A stretch of DNA of 64,000 nt, from positions 158,457 through 222,456 of the forward strand of contig NZ_LGTQ01000015.1 in NCBI RefSeq assembly GCF_001306455.1, read 5' to 3'. The stretch comes from Jiulongibacter sediminis. GTDB lineage: Bacteria; Bacteroidota; Bacteroidia; Cytophagales; Spirosomataceae. Of this stretch, positions 7,189 through 16,482 are shown piece by piece. Position 1 is the first letter of the stretch. The number at the start of each line of letters is the position of its first letter. A program made the position numbers and the translations under genes. The notes beneath the pieces were generated by a model, which was not told the origin of the DNA, did not search any database, and worked only from the letters and a program-made list of their open reading frames with translations.

Positions 7189-9420
7189 ATGATAAAATCT
7201 AAATACCATCTGGTGCTGGTCTGTGGTATTCTCTTTGCTTCTATCAGTTGTAAAAAGAACCAGACCAATAATACATGGACACACTACGGAGGTAGTCCTG
7301 AGCAATCCCGCTACTTTGAAGCCTCCGAAATTACCAAAGAGAATGTTGCCGGTCTGGAAGTCGCCTGGGTGTATGAAACCTCAGATGACGTCTTCAATTT
7401 CTTCAGCCCCATTGTGGTGGATACCATCATGTATGTTTATGGTAAAAACTCGTCGCTATCGGCCATAAATGCGGTAACCGGTAAAGAAATCTGGATTCAT
7501 TCTAACCTGAGAGGCATTACCCGAAGAGGTATTAATTACTGGCAAAGCAAAGATGGCAAAGACCGCCGCCTCATTTTTACAATCAATAACACGCTGCAGT
7601 CCATAGATGCCATGACAGGGAAGTCCATTTTGACCTTTGGCAATAACGGCTACGTGGATTTAAAAGAGGGACTTGATCGTGATCCGGCGTCTATCCGCCG
7701 TATACAAAGCATGATGCCCGGAGTTATTTTTGAAGATTTGGTGATTCTGGGTTCCGCTCCCGGCGAAAACTATTTCTCCCCGCCAGGCCATGTGAGGGCT
7801 TATAATGTAGTGACCGGAAAAATGGAATGGATTTTCCATACCATTCCACATCCCGGAGAGTTTGGTTATGATACCTGGCCGAAAGATGCTTATAAATACG
7901 CCGGCGGAGCAAATGTTTGGAGTGAGATTTCTGTAGATACCGAGAGGGGCATCGCTTACCTTCCTATTGGCTCACCAACTTTCGATTTTTACGGGGTAGA
8001 CCGTCTTGGAAGCAATCTTTTCGGGAATTCGCTGGTGGCTGTAGACGCTCGAACTGGCGAACGAATCTGGCATTATCAAACCGTTCATCATGATCTCTGG
8101 GACTATGACCTTTCACCGGCACCGCAGCTTATGACTGTTAACCGAAAAGGAAAAGAAGTGGATGCTGTAGCTGTTGCCACCAAGCATGGTTTTCTTTTCG
8201 TCTTTGACCGGGTCACCGGCGAACCTCTTTTTGATATTGAAGAAAAGCCTTTCCCAAAAAGCGAAATGGAGGGTGAAGAAGCGTGGCCTACACAGCCAAT
8301 CCCTACCGAAATCCCTTCATTCACCTATCACGAAGTGACTCCGGAAATTCTCAATCCTCATTTTTCAGAAGAAACAAGAAATTACTGGATAGATCGCCTC
8401 AGCAAGGCAAAGACTGGCTTATACGTACCGCCTTCCAGCGAGTATGAGACTGTTATGATGCCTGGTGCTCTGGGCGGGGCTAACTATGGAAATACGGCGG
8501 CAGACCCACATAAGGGCATCATGTATATCATGTCACAAACTTGTGCCTCTGTCTATAAATTGAGTAAGGTGGAACCTCCGAAGATTGAGCTTTCAACCAA
8601 TGACCGAACAAAAGCCAAAACCTTTTACGACAAAACCTGTCAAACTTGCCATGGGCCTAATATGGAAGGCTCTGTAGGCCCGACATTGAAAAACGTTGGC
8701 GACCAGTATCTATACAGCGAGTTTAAGGAGATTATCTTAAATGGACGCGGGCAAATGCCGGGCTTTACGCACGTGGATGAGGAAACCCTCAATGCTCTTT
8801 ATCGCTTGCTGGGAGGTAATCCAAGACGTTTCAATTTTGGTGCTCGAAGCGATGAGTACGTAGACCCTGAAGGGCCTGTAGTGGCCTCTGGCGGGGCACC
8901 CATTGAGGATGATGGCAAACGTGCTGCCCCAATGGCTGATTATCCCGAAGGCACTGAGCATCCTGATGTACGCTACACCAGCAGCTACGATATTGAGTGG
9001 ACGGCCCTGGTGAAGCCGCCATGGTCTTATATCATGGCCTATGATTTAAATACAGGTAAAATGCTCTGGAAACAGCCTTTTGGGGAGGACTCACTTTATA
9101 CGCAGGGCGATCCATCTGTGGGAGCTCAGAATGGCACTGCCCGAAAAGGGATGATCGTCACCTCAACCGGGATAGTTTTTGCCAACGGAAAGGGCGGGAA
9201 AGTCTATGCTTTTGATTCAGAAAACGGGGAGATTCTTTGGCAAACCACCCTAAGTCATGAGACCAATGCCCAGCCGAGTATGTACACGGTCAATGGCAAG
9301 CAATATCTGGTCATTAACGCTGCCTCCAGTTTTACGCCTGATAGCTATGATCACTCCAAAAAGCCGGGGGCTTTGCCCAAAGGCTATGTCGTTTATACTT
9401 TGCCCAATAAGAAACCCTAA
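7189..9420 (+). CDS. PQQ-dependent dehydrogenase lipoprotein with embedded cytochrome c
   Basis: A 743-residue quinoprotein that would oxidise an alcohol, aldehyde or sugar in the periplasm with PQQ and pass electrons to its own haem. Residues 1-21 are a lipoprotein signal with C21 after ASIS. The eight-bladed propeller starts at about residue 30 (THYGGSPEQSRYF, typical of glucose-dehydrogenase-type PQQ enzymes) and shows the tryptophan-docking repeats WIFHTIPHPGEFGYDTWP and VHHDLWDYDLSP. A class I cytochrome c (C484-Q-T-C487-H488, distal Met in GQMPGF near 522) is inserted before the last blades, which resume near residue 600 (GKMLWKQPFGED). No pqq synthesis genes are in the window. A secreted bicupin gene follows after 26 bp, probably in the same operon. 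Substrate unknown. Confidence 0.9.
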   Translation: MIKSKYHLVLVCGILFASISCKKNQTNNTWTHYGGSPEQSRYFEASEITKENVAGLEVAWVYETSDDVFNFFSPIVVDTIMYVYGKNSSLSAINAVTGKEIWIHSNLRGITRRGINYWQSKDGKDRRLIFTINNTLQSIDAMTGKSILTFGNNGYVDLKEGLDRDPASIRRIQSMMPGVIFEDLVILGSAPGENYFSPPGHVRAYNVVTGKMEWIFHTIPHPGEFGYDTWPKDAYKYAGGANVWSEISVDTERGIAYLPIGSPTFDFYGVDRLGSNLFGNSLVAVDARTGERIWHYQTVHHDLWDYDLSPAPQLMTVNRKGKEVDAVAVATKHGFLFVFDRVTGEPLFDIEEKPFPKSEMEGEEAWPTQPIPTEIPSFTYHEVTPEILNPHFSEETRNYWIDRLSKAKTGLYVPPSSEYETVMMPGALGGANYGNTAADPHKGIMYIMSQTCASVYKLSKVEPPKIELSTNDRTKAKTFYDKTCQTCHGPNMEGSVGPTLKNVGDQYLYSEFKEIILNGRGQMPGFTHVDEETLNALYRLLGGNPRRFNFGARSDEYVDPEGPVVASGGAPIEDDGKRAAPMADYPEGTEHPDVRYTSSYDIEWTALVKPPWSYIMAYDLNTGKMLWKQPFGEDSLYTQGDPSVGAQNGTARKGMIVTSTGIVFANGKGGKVYAFDSENGEILWQTTLSHETNAQPSMYTVNGKQYLVINAASSFTPDSYDHSKKPGALPKGYVVYTLPNKKP

Positions 9421-9446
9421 GCTGTTCAACTATAACCTATTGACGT

Positions 9447-10667
9447 ATGAAATATTTAGTATCCAGCCTTCTGACATTCTTCTTAATCGTTTCGGTCAAA
9501 GCCCAAACGCTTCAGGAAAGGATAACTCATAATGATCCCGCTGATTACCGAAAACTCACCGGCGTACATGCGGGTGCGGGTCAAATGGGTTTTACGGAGT
9601 TAATTGGGAGGTATGATCTGGCCACAAATTTTCTCTATTTGCACAGCGGTACTATTGATCCGAAATCGGGTATAGGACATCATTTTCATCATACTATTGA
9701 AGAAATGTATGTGATTCTGGACGGTGAGGCTGAGTTTACCATCAATGGCAGAACCTCAAAAATTAAAGGGCCGGCTCTGGTGCCCTGCAAAAGGGGGGAT
9801 TCTCATGCCATTTATAATCATACCAATAAGCCTCTCAAATGGCTGAATTATGCCGTAAGTGAGGTCAAAGGTCAGGGCGATGCGTTTGACCTGGGCGATA
9901 CCCGGCAGGGAGCATCTTTGGAGGCAATTCCCACTTTCGTTTCTGCCAGTTTAGAAAAGAAAGAAATCCCGGCAACGCCCCCAAGGTTTGGCCCAAAACC
10001 TCGGAGCAGCCACTCGCTTCAGGTGCTTGGTCCGCAGGTTTTTCGCACAGACTGGCACCATGTAGATCATCTGATCATTCCGGTTGGTGAGGCAATTGAC
10101 TCCCGGAAACTGGAAGGATTTCAGGAGGTTTATTACGTCGTCAATGGCTCAGGAACACTGAGTACAAACGGACAAACCGCTGCATTTAAAACAGATGATG
10201 CTTTTTACGGAGAATTGGGCGAAGACCTGAGTTTCAAAAATATCGGAAGCAATGATTTACAGATATTGGTGATTGGTATTGCGGCTGCAAAAGAAAGCGG
10301 AATGGCCATCCAAGAGCCTTTGGTAAAACCAAAATCTATGGCTCTTCAAATGGAATTTGTCGTTGAGCCGACCAATGCCGAAGAGTTTGAGAAAATGTAT
10401 TATTCCATATATGTACCAGCCATGATTGTTCAAGACGGGTATATGAGCTCAAAACTGCTCAGACTTTTCCCAGAGGAGGTGGCCAAAGGCATCGAAGCCG
10501 AGCCTACGGAATATAATTACCAGATTCAGATTGAGTTTGACACTGAAGAAAACCGCCGTAAATGGGTAGCCAGCGACCAGCATCAAATCGCCTGGCCAGC
10601 CGCCTCAGGCCTCGCTAAAAAATTCAAATGGCGTGGGTATGATGTGATGGGGGATGACCAGCGTTGA
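9447..10667 (+). CDS. Secreted bicupin protein with C-terminal ferredoxin-like (ABM/EthD-type) domain
   Basis: A 406-residue protein with a Sec signal (residues 1-19, ending SVKA). The first cupin (about 50-135) has the full metal-binding pattern HFHHTIEEMYVILDGEAEF. The second (about 185-285) is weaker (HVDHLIIPVGEAIDSRKLEG, then EVYYVVNGSG). Residues 295-406 look like a dimeric alpha+beta barrel (MALQMEFVVEPTNAEEFEKMY). Bicupins include quercetin- and gentisate-type dioxygenases and isomerases, but I cannot assign a reaction. It follows the PQQ dehydrogenase closely, which suggests shared work on a phenolic or sugar substrate. The last 14 or so codons recur as a remnant at 11940-11998. Confidence 0.75.
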   Translation: MKYLVSSLLTFFLIVSVKAQTLQERITHNDPADYRKLTGVHAGAGQMGFTELIGRYDLATNFLYLHSGTIDPKSGIGHHFHHTIEEMYVILDGEAEFTINGRTSKIKGPALVPCKRGDSHAIYNHTNKPLKWLNYAVSEVKGQGDAFDLGDTRQGASLEAIPTFVSASLEKKEIPATPPRFGPKPRSSHSLQVLGPQVFRTDWHHVDHLIIPVGEAIDSRKLEGFQEVYYVVNGSGTLSTNGQTAAFKTDDAFYGELGEDLSFKNIGSNDLQILVIGIAAAKESGMAIQEPLVKPKSMALQMEFVVEPTNAEEFEKMYYSIYVPAMIVQDGYMSSKLLRLFPEEVAKGIEAEPTEYNYQIQIEFDTEENRRKWVASDQHQIAWPAASGLAKKFKWRGYDVMGDDQR

Positions 10668-10735
10668 CATAGTCAACCATTTTATCTCAATCTACAACAA
10701 GGGAATAATTTCTAATTTATAGCGTTTTTATTCCC

Positions 10736-11854
10736 ATGATGAAAAACATACTTCTTGTCTTTCTATTCTTCAACGGGTTAATGGCCTGTCAGCCAGAAAT
10801 TGATCTTGAGACCAATTCTCTGGAAGAACTTCAACAGAAAATTCAGGGCGAGGCTGAAAGAAACGGACTAAGTTCTGTTGCTTATTCACTGGTCAGAAAC
10901 GAGGAGATATTAATCAGTAGTGCCTGGGGCTTTGCCGACAAAGAGAATAAAGTACCCGCCACAGATCAGACGAGATATCTTCTCGCTTCTGTGTCAAAGA
11001 CTATTACAGCGGTGGCGATCATGCAGTTGGTTGAGCAAAAACGAATACACCTTGATGATGACATCATGGCTTATCTGCCTTTTCCACTGCGAAACCCCAA
11101 ATTTCCTGATTCCAAAATAACATACCGAATGCTGCTCAGCCATATGTCCAGCATTTCTGACCGGTATCAGAGTGGTTTGGATTTGTACTGCTATGGTACA
11201 GATTGTCCTATGACTCTGGAAACGTTTTTTGAAGAAACCTTCACGGAAAACGGCCTTTATTATTCGAAAAACAACTTTTCAAATATAGAACCGGGAACGG
11301 CGGAGGACTACAGCAATTTGGGAAGTGCCTTACTTGGTTATTTGGTGCAGCGAATCACTCAAATGCCTTTCGACGAGTATTGTAAACAGCACATTTTTGA
11401 GGTCTTGAGTATGAGCAAAACCGAGTGGCGGTTGGCGAAAACACCTCTCAATGAGTTGGCTATACCGTATTCAAGCGAAACGAACCGTGCTAATCCACAC
11501 TATACCTTCCCCGATTATCCGAATGGCGGACTTAGAAGCAGTCTTCATGATCTTTCCATTTTCTTACGGGCAATCATTCAGGATGGAACCTTTCAGGGCC
11601 ATCAGATACTTTCAGCTTCCAGTATGGCAGAGATGAAAAAATTCCAGTTTGGCAGCACAGAGCAATGCCTTTCTTTTTATTACGAAACCATCAACGGCAA
11701 GAAATACCTTGGTCATAGCGGTGGCGAGATGGGAGTGACAACAGAAATGTATTTCGATCGAGATACTGGCCTTGGTGTAGTGCTGCTATGCAACGACGAA
11801 GACGCTGACTTGGAGAATATCATGGCTTTGTTATTTCATTATGGGGAGAAATAA
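10736..11854 (+). CDS. Serine hydrolase lipoprotein of the beta-lactamase/PBP (class C) family
   Basis: A 372-residue protein with a lipoprotein signal (LMAC18). The penicillin-recognising fold is marked by S85-V-S-K88 (nucleophile and base), Y192-S-N and H327-S-G-G, which replaces the KTG triad. Proteins of this class (EstB, LACTB-like, DD-peptidase-like) are esterases or peptidases as often as beta-lactamases, so antibiotic resistance should not be assumed. It follows the bicupin after 68 bp on the same strand and may act on an esterified substrate of the nearby pathway. MM at the start leaves a one-codon ambiguity. Confidence 0.85.
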   Translation: MMKNILLVFLFFNGLMACQPEIDLETNSLEELQQKIQGEAERNGLSSVAYSLVRNEEILISSAWGFADKENKVPATDQTRYLLASVSKTITAVAIMQLVEQKRIHLDDDIMAYLPFPLRNPKFPDSKITYRMLLSHMSSISDRYQSGLDLYCYGTDCPMTLETFFEETFTENGLYYSKNNFSNIEPGTAEDYSNLGSALLGYLVQRITQMPFDEYCKQHIFEVLSMSKTEWRLAKTPLNELAIPYSSETNRANPHYTFPDYPNGGLRSSLHDLSIFLRAIIQDGTFQGHQILSASSMAEMKKFQFGSTEQCLSFYYETINGKKYLGHSGGEMGVTTEMYFDRDTGLGVVLLCNDEDADLENIMALLFHYGEK

Positions 11855-11934
11855 TAGAAAGCTCATCGGCCCTTCGGTAATCAATGCTTGATTTTGTCTT
11901 GCTGGTGTTTAAGTGAATAGTCTGTGCTGATACT

Positions 11935-11998
11935 TCAATCTCGGCCAAAAAGTTCAAATGGCGTGGTTATGATGTGATGGGGGATGATTTGAGGTAGG
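11935..11998 (+). pseudogene. Remnant of a second bicupin gene: last codons and stop only
   Basis: The stretch from about 11947 to 11998 reads KKFKWRGYDVMGDDLR then TAG. The bicupin gene ends with the same KKFKWRGYDVMGDD block at 10617-10660, with very few base differences. No cupin or barrel sequence precedes it. This is the tail of a lost tandem paralogue, left when the rest was deleted, possibly during insertion of the adjacent Shedu gene. Confidence 0.7.
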
Positions 11999-12081
11999 TT
12001 GGTGGTAAAGACTTACCGGTATCTTAGGTTTCGAGATAATTTGAGTAGTGATGTTAGGAAGCTCTTATATTTTACTGGTAG

Positions 12082-13290
12082 CTAAACTTTTGACATTTGT
12101 TCAATTGTAATTTTTATTCTTTTAATTAGATCATCATACGAGATGATATCAATAACGTTTTTATATTTTCTCTTAATAATTTCTAAATCACTTAACTGTT
12201 CAATAGTTAAGTTGTTTTCTCGACCCATAACTATTAGTCCATTTGGGTTTGTTATTCTTATTTTCATTCCTTTCGGCAAGCAATTTTTATACTCTTTGGT
12301 AAGTTCATCCTCTCCTTTTTTTCCCCACTTATTGAGATAGTAAATGTACTTTTCTATCTGCATTATGGTTCCTGATAGCTCTCTCTTGGGAATGTGATTA
12401 TCTCTATAATGACTATTCGATATCATTGCTGATTCCATTGGCTTCTTTATCTCGATAATATCTATATGGCCTAAATAATCAACAAGAACATAATCAAGTC
12501 TTCTCGTTTTACCGGAGTATATATCTTTGAATTTGACTTCCTTAAATACCGCGATATACTTTGGGAAGAGCAGAATTAAAATATTCAGAATTTGATCTTG
12601 CCATTGTTTTTCAGAATATTTTCTCTCGCTTTTAAGCATGTCTTCTAAATGCTCAAGAATTGTATTCAATTTCTGTATTTCATATTCATCAAAAAGTTTC
12701 GCTAAATCTGGATTGTTTAGTTGTTCAAGTTTTTTATTTAGGTAGTTATTAAATTTAGTCGTAGAACTTTCTTTTGTTTCCAAGAAATTTGATAGAGTAC
12801 TTTCTATTCGAGCATTTGAATATAGTTTTACCTCATAACCATTCGGTAATAGTTTTAATAGTTCATTGTACTCTTTAGATGGGATCTTACCATTCCCACT
12901 TTCATCTCCTCCAATGTATAAAGGTTCTATAATTAAGTCATCAAGTCGCTTTATGACAGAAGCATTATTAGTTGTTACAAAGTGTTTCATTGTGAAATCG
13001 GAACCGACTTTGATGTATATATCATTTTCAATTCCGAATACACTTTTACTTAGTTTGTAATAACTTCCGACTTTAGTACCAATTCTAAAATTATATTCAA
13101 AGCCATCCATTTCTTCCTCACCTGCATCAAGTTCTCGCTGATCAATAATATCGGATTTTTTAAAATTGAAAGCTTTTCTGATTTTAGCTAAATTTCGGTC
13201 CGCGAATTGTTTTTTAATCCAATTTTCTTCACTTATGTCATCTACACATTTTAATACTAGGTCATTACCTTTTTCATATATGTAATTCAT
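12082..13290 (-). CDS. sduA: Shedu-type immune nuclease (DUF4263)
   Basis: A 402-residue protein whose C-terminal part (about 225-395) carries the Shedu nuclease signature. R264-L-D266-Y-V-L-V-D is followed by I-D-I-I-E280-I-K282-K-P, the PD-(D/E)xK metal and catalytic core, and then QIEKYIYYL (311-319), a conserved downstream helix. The N-terminal 200 residues are a variable, probably sensing region, as is usual for Shedu. Shedu is a single-gene anti-phage or anti-plasmid system that acts by cutting DNA. The gene is visibly AT-rich next to its neighbours, stands alone, and lies beside a deletion scar, all pointing to horizontal arrival. The assignment to Shedu is by motif recognition; another DUF4263 nuclease is the main alternative. 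Confidence 0.8.
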   Translation of the reverse strand: MNYIYEKGNDLVLKCVDDISEENWIKKQFADRNLAKIRKAFNFKKSDIIDQRELDAGEEEMDGFEYNFRIGTKVGSYYKLSKSVFGIENDIYIKVGSDFTMKHFVTTNNASVIKRLDDLIIEPLYIGGDESGNGKIPSKEYNELLKLLPNGYEVKLYSNARIESTLSNFLETKESSTTKFNNYLNKKLEQLNNPDLAKLFDEYEIQKLNTILEHLEDMLKSERKYSEKQWQDQILNILILLFPKYIAVFKEVKFKDIYSGKTRRLDYVLVDYLGHIDIIEIKKPMESAMISNSHYRDNHIPKRELSGTIMQIEKYIYYLNKWGKKGEDELTKEYKNCLPKGMKIRITNPNGLIVMGRENNLTIEQLSDLEIIKRKYKNVIDIISYDDLIKRIKITIEQMSKV

Positions 13291-13300
13291 TCTTTATTTC

Positions 13301-13393
13301 TTAGTTACCAGTAATAGTATTGTCGATGAGATTCAGTGGGGTAGTAGCGTCTATTTCGCTATTTTCGAGAACCACCAGAAGTGTTTTTTTCAT
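13301..13393 (-). CDS. Possible 30-residue leader ORF before Shedu gene
   Basis: An ATG at 13391-13393 opens 30 codons (beginning MKKTLLVVLENSEID) and stops 10 bp before the Shedu start. It has no recognisable domain. It might be a small leader or antitoxin-like peptide, a remnant of a displaced gene, or chance. Confidence 0.2.
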   Translation of the reverse strand: MKKTLLVVLENSEIDATTPLNLIDNTITGN

Positions 13394-13481
13394 CTTTTTT
13401 GATCCAAAAATTTCAAAATCCCCGAAACTTATCGGGTTTGACTTCTGGCCACAGTTCCCTTCGGACAAACTCTAACCAAAT

Positions 13482-15386
13482 TTATAAATAGTTAATATAC
13501 CCTGCCTTCTTTGTCCTAATCTTATAGATTTTATCAAAACTGGTGATAAAAAGCGTCTTCATGTTCTCTTCACCAAAACACAAACTTACTGGGAAAGTGG
13601 GGAGGTTAATGATGCCCATAAATACTCCCTGATTATTGAAGATTTGAACGCCCATGTAAGTGGCCACATAGATATTACCTTCGGTGTCAATGGCCATTCC
13701 GTCTGCACTGGATGACTTTCCTTTTCGGTTCAGTACATTTTCGGGGAGTAGAAGTTTGGCAAATTGCCGTCCGTTACGGATGGTTCCGTCTTCATTGACA
13801 TCATAGGCCCAGACGTAGTTTTCCTTCTCGCTGTTCACCGGGAACCAGCTTTCATCGTCGTAACAGTTATTGATATAAAGCGTTTTGCCATCCGGCGAAA
13901 GCAGAATCCCGTTTGGCATGGCAAATTCATTGGGTTCGGTGATTCTGATCACTTCTCTATCAGCATTGACATAATACACCGCCCGTCCGGGTTGAAATTT
14001 CTCGGGTTCCATGGTAAACTGCGGGTCAGTGAAATAAAAGCCTCCCTTTTTATCGGTGATCACATCGTTCGGTCCGTCGATGGGCTTGCCGTTATATTCG
14101 TTAGCCAATACCTGAATCACTTTTCCTGTTGTGCTCATTTCCACCACCCGGTGCCCCATCATATCACAAACAATCAGGTTGCCGTTTTTGTAGGGGTATA
14201 GGCCGTTGGTCTGCATTTTCCCTTGAGTAATGGCGTGGTAATGCCCATCGGGATCCATCTCAATGGTAGAGCTTTTTTGAGGCGAAGCCCCAAAGTTTTG
14301 ATCAAAGAACATATTGGAAAAATAGACTTTGCCATTCATCCATTTCGGCCCTTCAGTGAAAATGAGAGTGGGCTTTGTTTTTGAGCCGTCGATCAACAGT
14401 TCGGCTTCAGCATCTTCCGGGATTATCTCATGAAAGGCCTTTTGGGCATCAGCAATTCTGGATTGAATACCTTCCTGAGCAGGCCATATAACTTCAAGAA
14501 CATCCAGGCCGAAGGAGTCTGTGGTAACCCCATGAACCATATTTGGCGGCAGGTAGAGAACGTCCTCTTTTTCAAGCTTACGGTTTTTACCCAGAGTCAT
14601 TAACGAGGCGTTGCCACGTAGTGCCAGTTCCAGCTTTTCCACCGGGTCGGCGATCGGTGGAATTTCGCTAAGAGGATCAATTTGGGTAAATCCAACTTGA
14701 ATAGTTTCACCGGAAATGATGCGGGCATTGATGGTTTCGGAGATCACGCTGAGCGGAATATCGTATAAATCATAGACGAAATTCGGTTGAACCGAAGGCT
14801 CAACGGTGTTTTCTGCACGAACCTCCTGAGGAACATCAGTCACCCCGGATTTAGCGAGGTAATCGGCCCTTACCGGGGCATAGATTTCAAGCAATTTTGC
14901 CCCGTTTTCTCCGGCAGTAAATTGATTCAGACTACCCTTTTTTTGATATACAAACGGAGTGACCGGCATGCCGCCATGAGTACCATCTTGCTCTTCCCGG
15001 GCTTTGGCAGCTAGCTCCTCATTTTGATCATTGATTTGCATTGTAACAGAGCCTGCCAGCACAAAAAGGAAGCGATCAGCGGGAAGTGTATCTCCATTAA
15101 TTCCCGAGCCAGGTTCCAGATTGAGTCTGGCTGTCATAGCTCCGTTTCCATAGAACAGAGTTGCATTAATGCCCTCGGCGAGTTCAAAACTTTGCTGTTG
15201 ATTTTTGGTCAAAACCTGCCCGGGTTCAGTCAAAAGTGGGATTCCGTTCTCAGGTAGGTTTACAGAAGTTGTTTGAAGGTTATATTTTTCAATCAGCTCC
15301 TGATTTTGGCTTTGCCAGTCGGTATCGGTGGAACATTGAAAAAAGGTTAGGCCAAGGAGGGCCAATAGGGCCGTGTTTTTTGTCAT
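13482..15386 (-). CDS. Lipoprotein fusing a bicupin to an SMP-30/gluconolactonase domain
   Basis: A 634-residue protein with a lipoprotein signal (FFQC18). Residues about 50-175 and 205-305 are two cupin-like jelly rolls (for example RFLFVLAGSVTMQIND and DVLYLPPNMVHGV). From about 330 to the end is a six-bladed SMP-30/gluconolactonase/LRE-like propeller: FTEGPKWMNGKVYFSNM, DGPNDVITDKKGGFYFTDPQF, MPNGILLSPDGKTLYINN and ADGMAIDTEGNIYVAT carry the usual metal-binding E, N and D positions. Lactone or aryl-ester hydrolysis on the periplasmic side is likely for the propeller; the cupin may isomerise or oxidise the same compound. It is the last gene of the minus-strand catabolic cluster, 109 bp after an outer-membrane protein. 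Confidence 0.8.
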   Translation of the reverse strand: MTKNTALLALLGLTFFQCSTDTDWQSQNQELIEKYNLQTTSVNLPENGIPLLTEPGQVLTKNQQQSFELAEGINATLFYGNGAMTARLNLEPGSGINGDTLPADRFLFVLAGSVTMQINDQNEELAAKAREEQDGTHGGMPVTPFVYQKKGSLNQFTAGENGAKLLEIYAPVRADYLAKSGVTDVPQEVRAENTVEPSVQPNFVYDLYDIPLSVISETINARIISGETIQVGFTQIDPLSEIPPIADPVEKLELALRGNASLMTLGKNRKLEKEDVLYLPPNMVHGVTTDSFGLDVLEVIWPAQEGIQSRIADAQKAFHEIIPEDAEAELLIDGSKTKPTLIFTEGPKWMNGKVYFSNMFFDQNFGASPQKSSTIEMDPDGHYHAITQGKMQTNGLYPYKNGNLIVCDMMGHRVVEMSTTGKVIQVLANEYNGKPIDGPNDVITDKKGGFYFTDPQFTMEPEKFQPGRAVYYVNADREVIRITEPNEFAMPNGILLSPDGKTLYINNCYDDESWFPVNSEKENYVWAYDVNEDGTIRNGRQFAKLLLPENVLNRKGKSSSADGMAIDTEGNIYVATYMGVQIFNNQGVFMGIINLPTFPVSLCFGEENMKTLFITSFDKIYKIRTKKAGYINYL

Positions 15387-15495
15387 TCAGGGTTGAGATT
15401 TGGTAACCCTAAATTAGTCTTTTGGCCTTTGCTCTCAAAGAGTTAGAGGTTCGTCTTGACGAGTACTTTCTCAGTATCGTCTACACTCCCCTGGC

Positions 15496-16251
15496 CTAAA
15501 AAGTATAGTTTAAGCCAAAATTCCAGTTGAATTTAGAAACATCATCCGGCTGAAAAGGTACAACCACCTGCCCAAACAAACTTAGCGGCAATTTGCCCGC
15601 GTGAAGGCTTCCTATTGCCGAGGTAAACCAGCCCTTGAACGGGATGGTATTATTGATATAAAATAGGTTTGGGGTTATTCTGGCATGTATTTTCTGTGGA
15701 GAGCCAAAAGGCCCGAGAGGAACGCTGGCCATAGCGAAATGTCCACTGGATACTCCTGATGGGTCAAGAGCGGTGCTGAACCAATAGACCATCCGAACCC
15801 CCATTTTTTCTGATACCTGAGAACCCACAAGTGCCTCAAAAGCCATGTAGCGATCCATCGACTGCTCCACGTGTTTTTTGCCATTCACTTCAGAATCGGT
15901 TCGGCTGTAAAACTGAGAGAAATTAGCCCCGAGGCCGTAATACACCTGGTTTTGATTAATTCGGTATCTCACCCATTGATTCAAAACCCATGGCCGGGCA
16001 TCTAACGAAAAGTTGTATTCCGGTGAAAAAGTGAAGTTTCCTTTTTTGATATAGAAAGTGTTCATCAAGGCTGGTCGCCCTAAGCTGAAGGCAGGCACCG
16101 GAGAAATTCCATTATTATTCAATTGCATGTTTCCATGAAACTCCCATTTCGGCTTTTCGGGTGCAAGTGACTGGTCTTGGGCATAGCCTGATAAACAAAC
16201 TAGGAATAAAAAGAACAGTTTGAGTCCTTTTGAAAAAATTGAATTATTCAA
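15496..16251 (-). CDS. Outer-membrane beta-barrel-like protein of unknown function
   Basis: A 251-residue secreted protein with a Sec signal (about residues 1-24, ending LSGYA). Alternating aromatic and polar residues through the chain and a terminal aromatic strand (FNWNFGLNYTF) are typical of small outer-membrane barrels. I recognise no specific family. It lies between the acetoacetyl-CoA ligase operon and the cupin/SMP-30 gene, so it may help uptake for that pathway. Confidence 0.55.
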   Translation of the reverse strand: MNNSIFSKGLKLFFLFLVCLSGYAQDQSLAPEKPKWEFHGNMQLNNNGISPVPAFSLGRPALMNTFYIKKGNFTFSPEYNFSLDARPWVLNQWVRYRINQNQVYYGLGANFSQFYSRTDSEVNGKKHVEQSMDRYMAFEALVGSQVSEKMGVRMVYWFSTALDPSGVSSGHFAMASVPLGPFGSPQKIHARITPNLFYINNTIPFKGWFTSAIGSLHAGKLPLSLFGQVVVPFQPDDVSKFNWNFGLNYTF

Positions 16252-16482
16252 GGATAAGTGGTTTTAAGAGGTTAAACAATGACTTTTTGGTCGTCATGAT
16301 TTTCGTGCAGCAAAAGTACTGATTTTAAATCCAATGCAGTTGCTTCAGGCTAATATTTATAGAAAAGGAATACTGAATATCGACTTTTTGATGTAAGAGT
16401 AAATAGTGTTTTTCGTAGGAGCCATTCCAGTTTGTTGCCTTTAGGTTTGTTTTAAAGAAAAGATCCTAGATACTAAATCAAA

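Noticed and set aside
10736..11854. Serine hydrolase as a beta-lactamase resistance gene
   Set aside because: It lacks the KTG triad (HSGG instead) and lies in a catabolic region; the wider class C esterase/peptidase family is the safer call.
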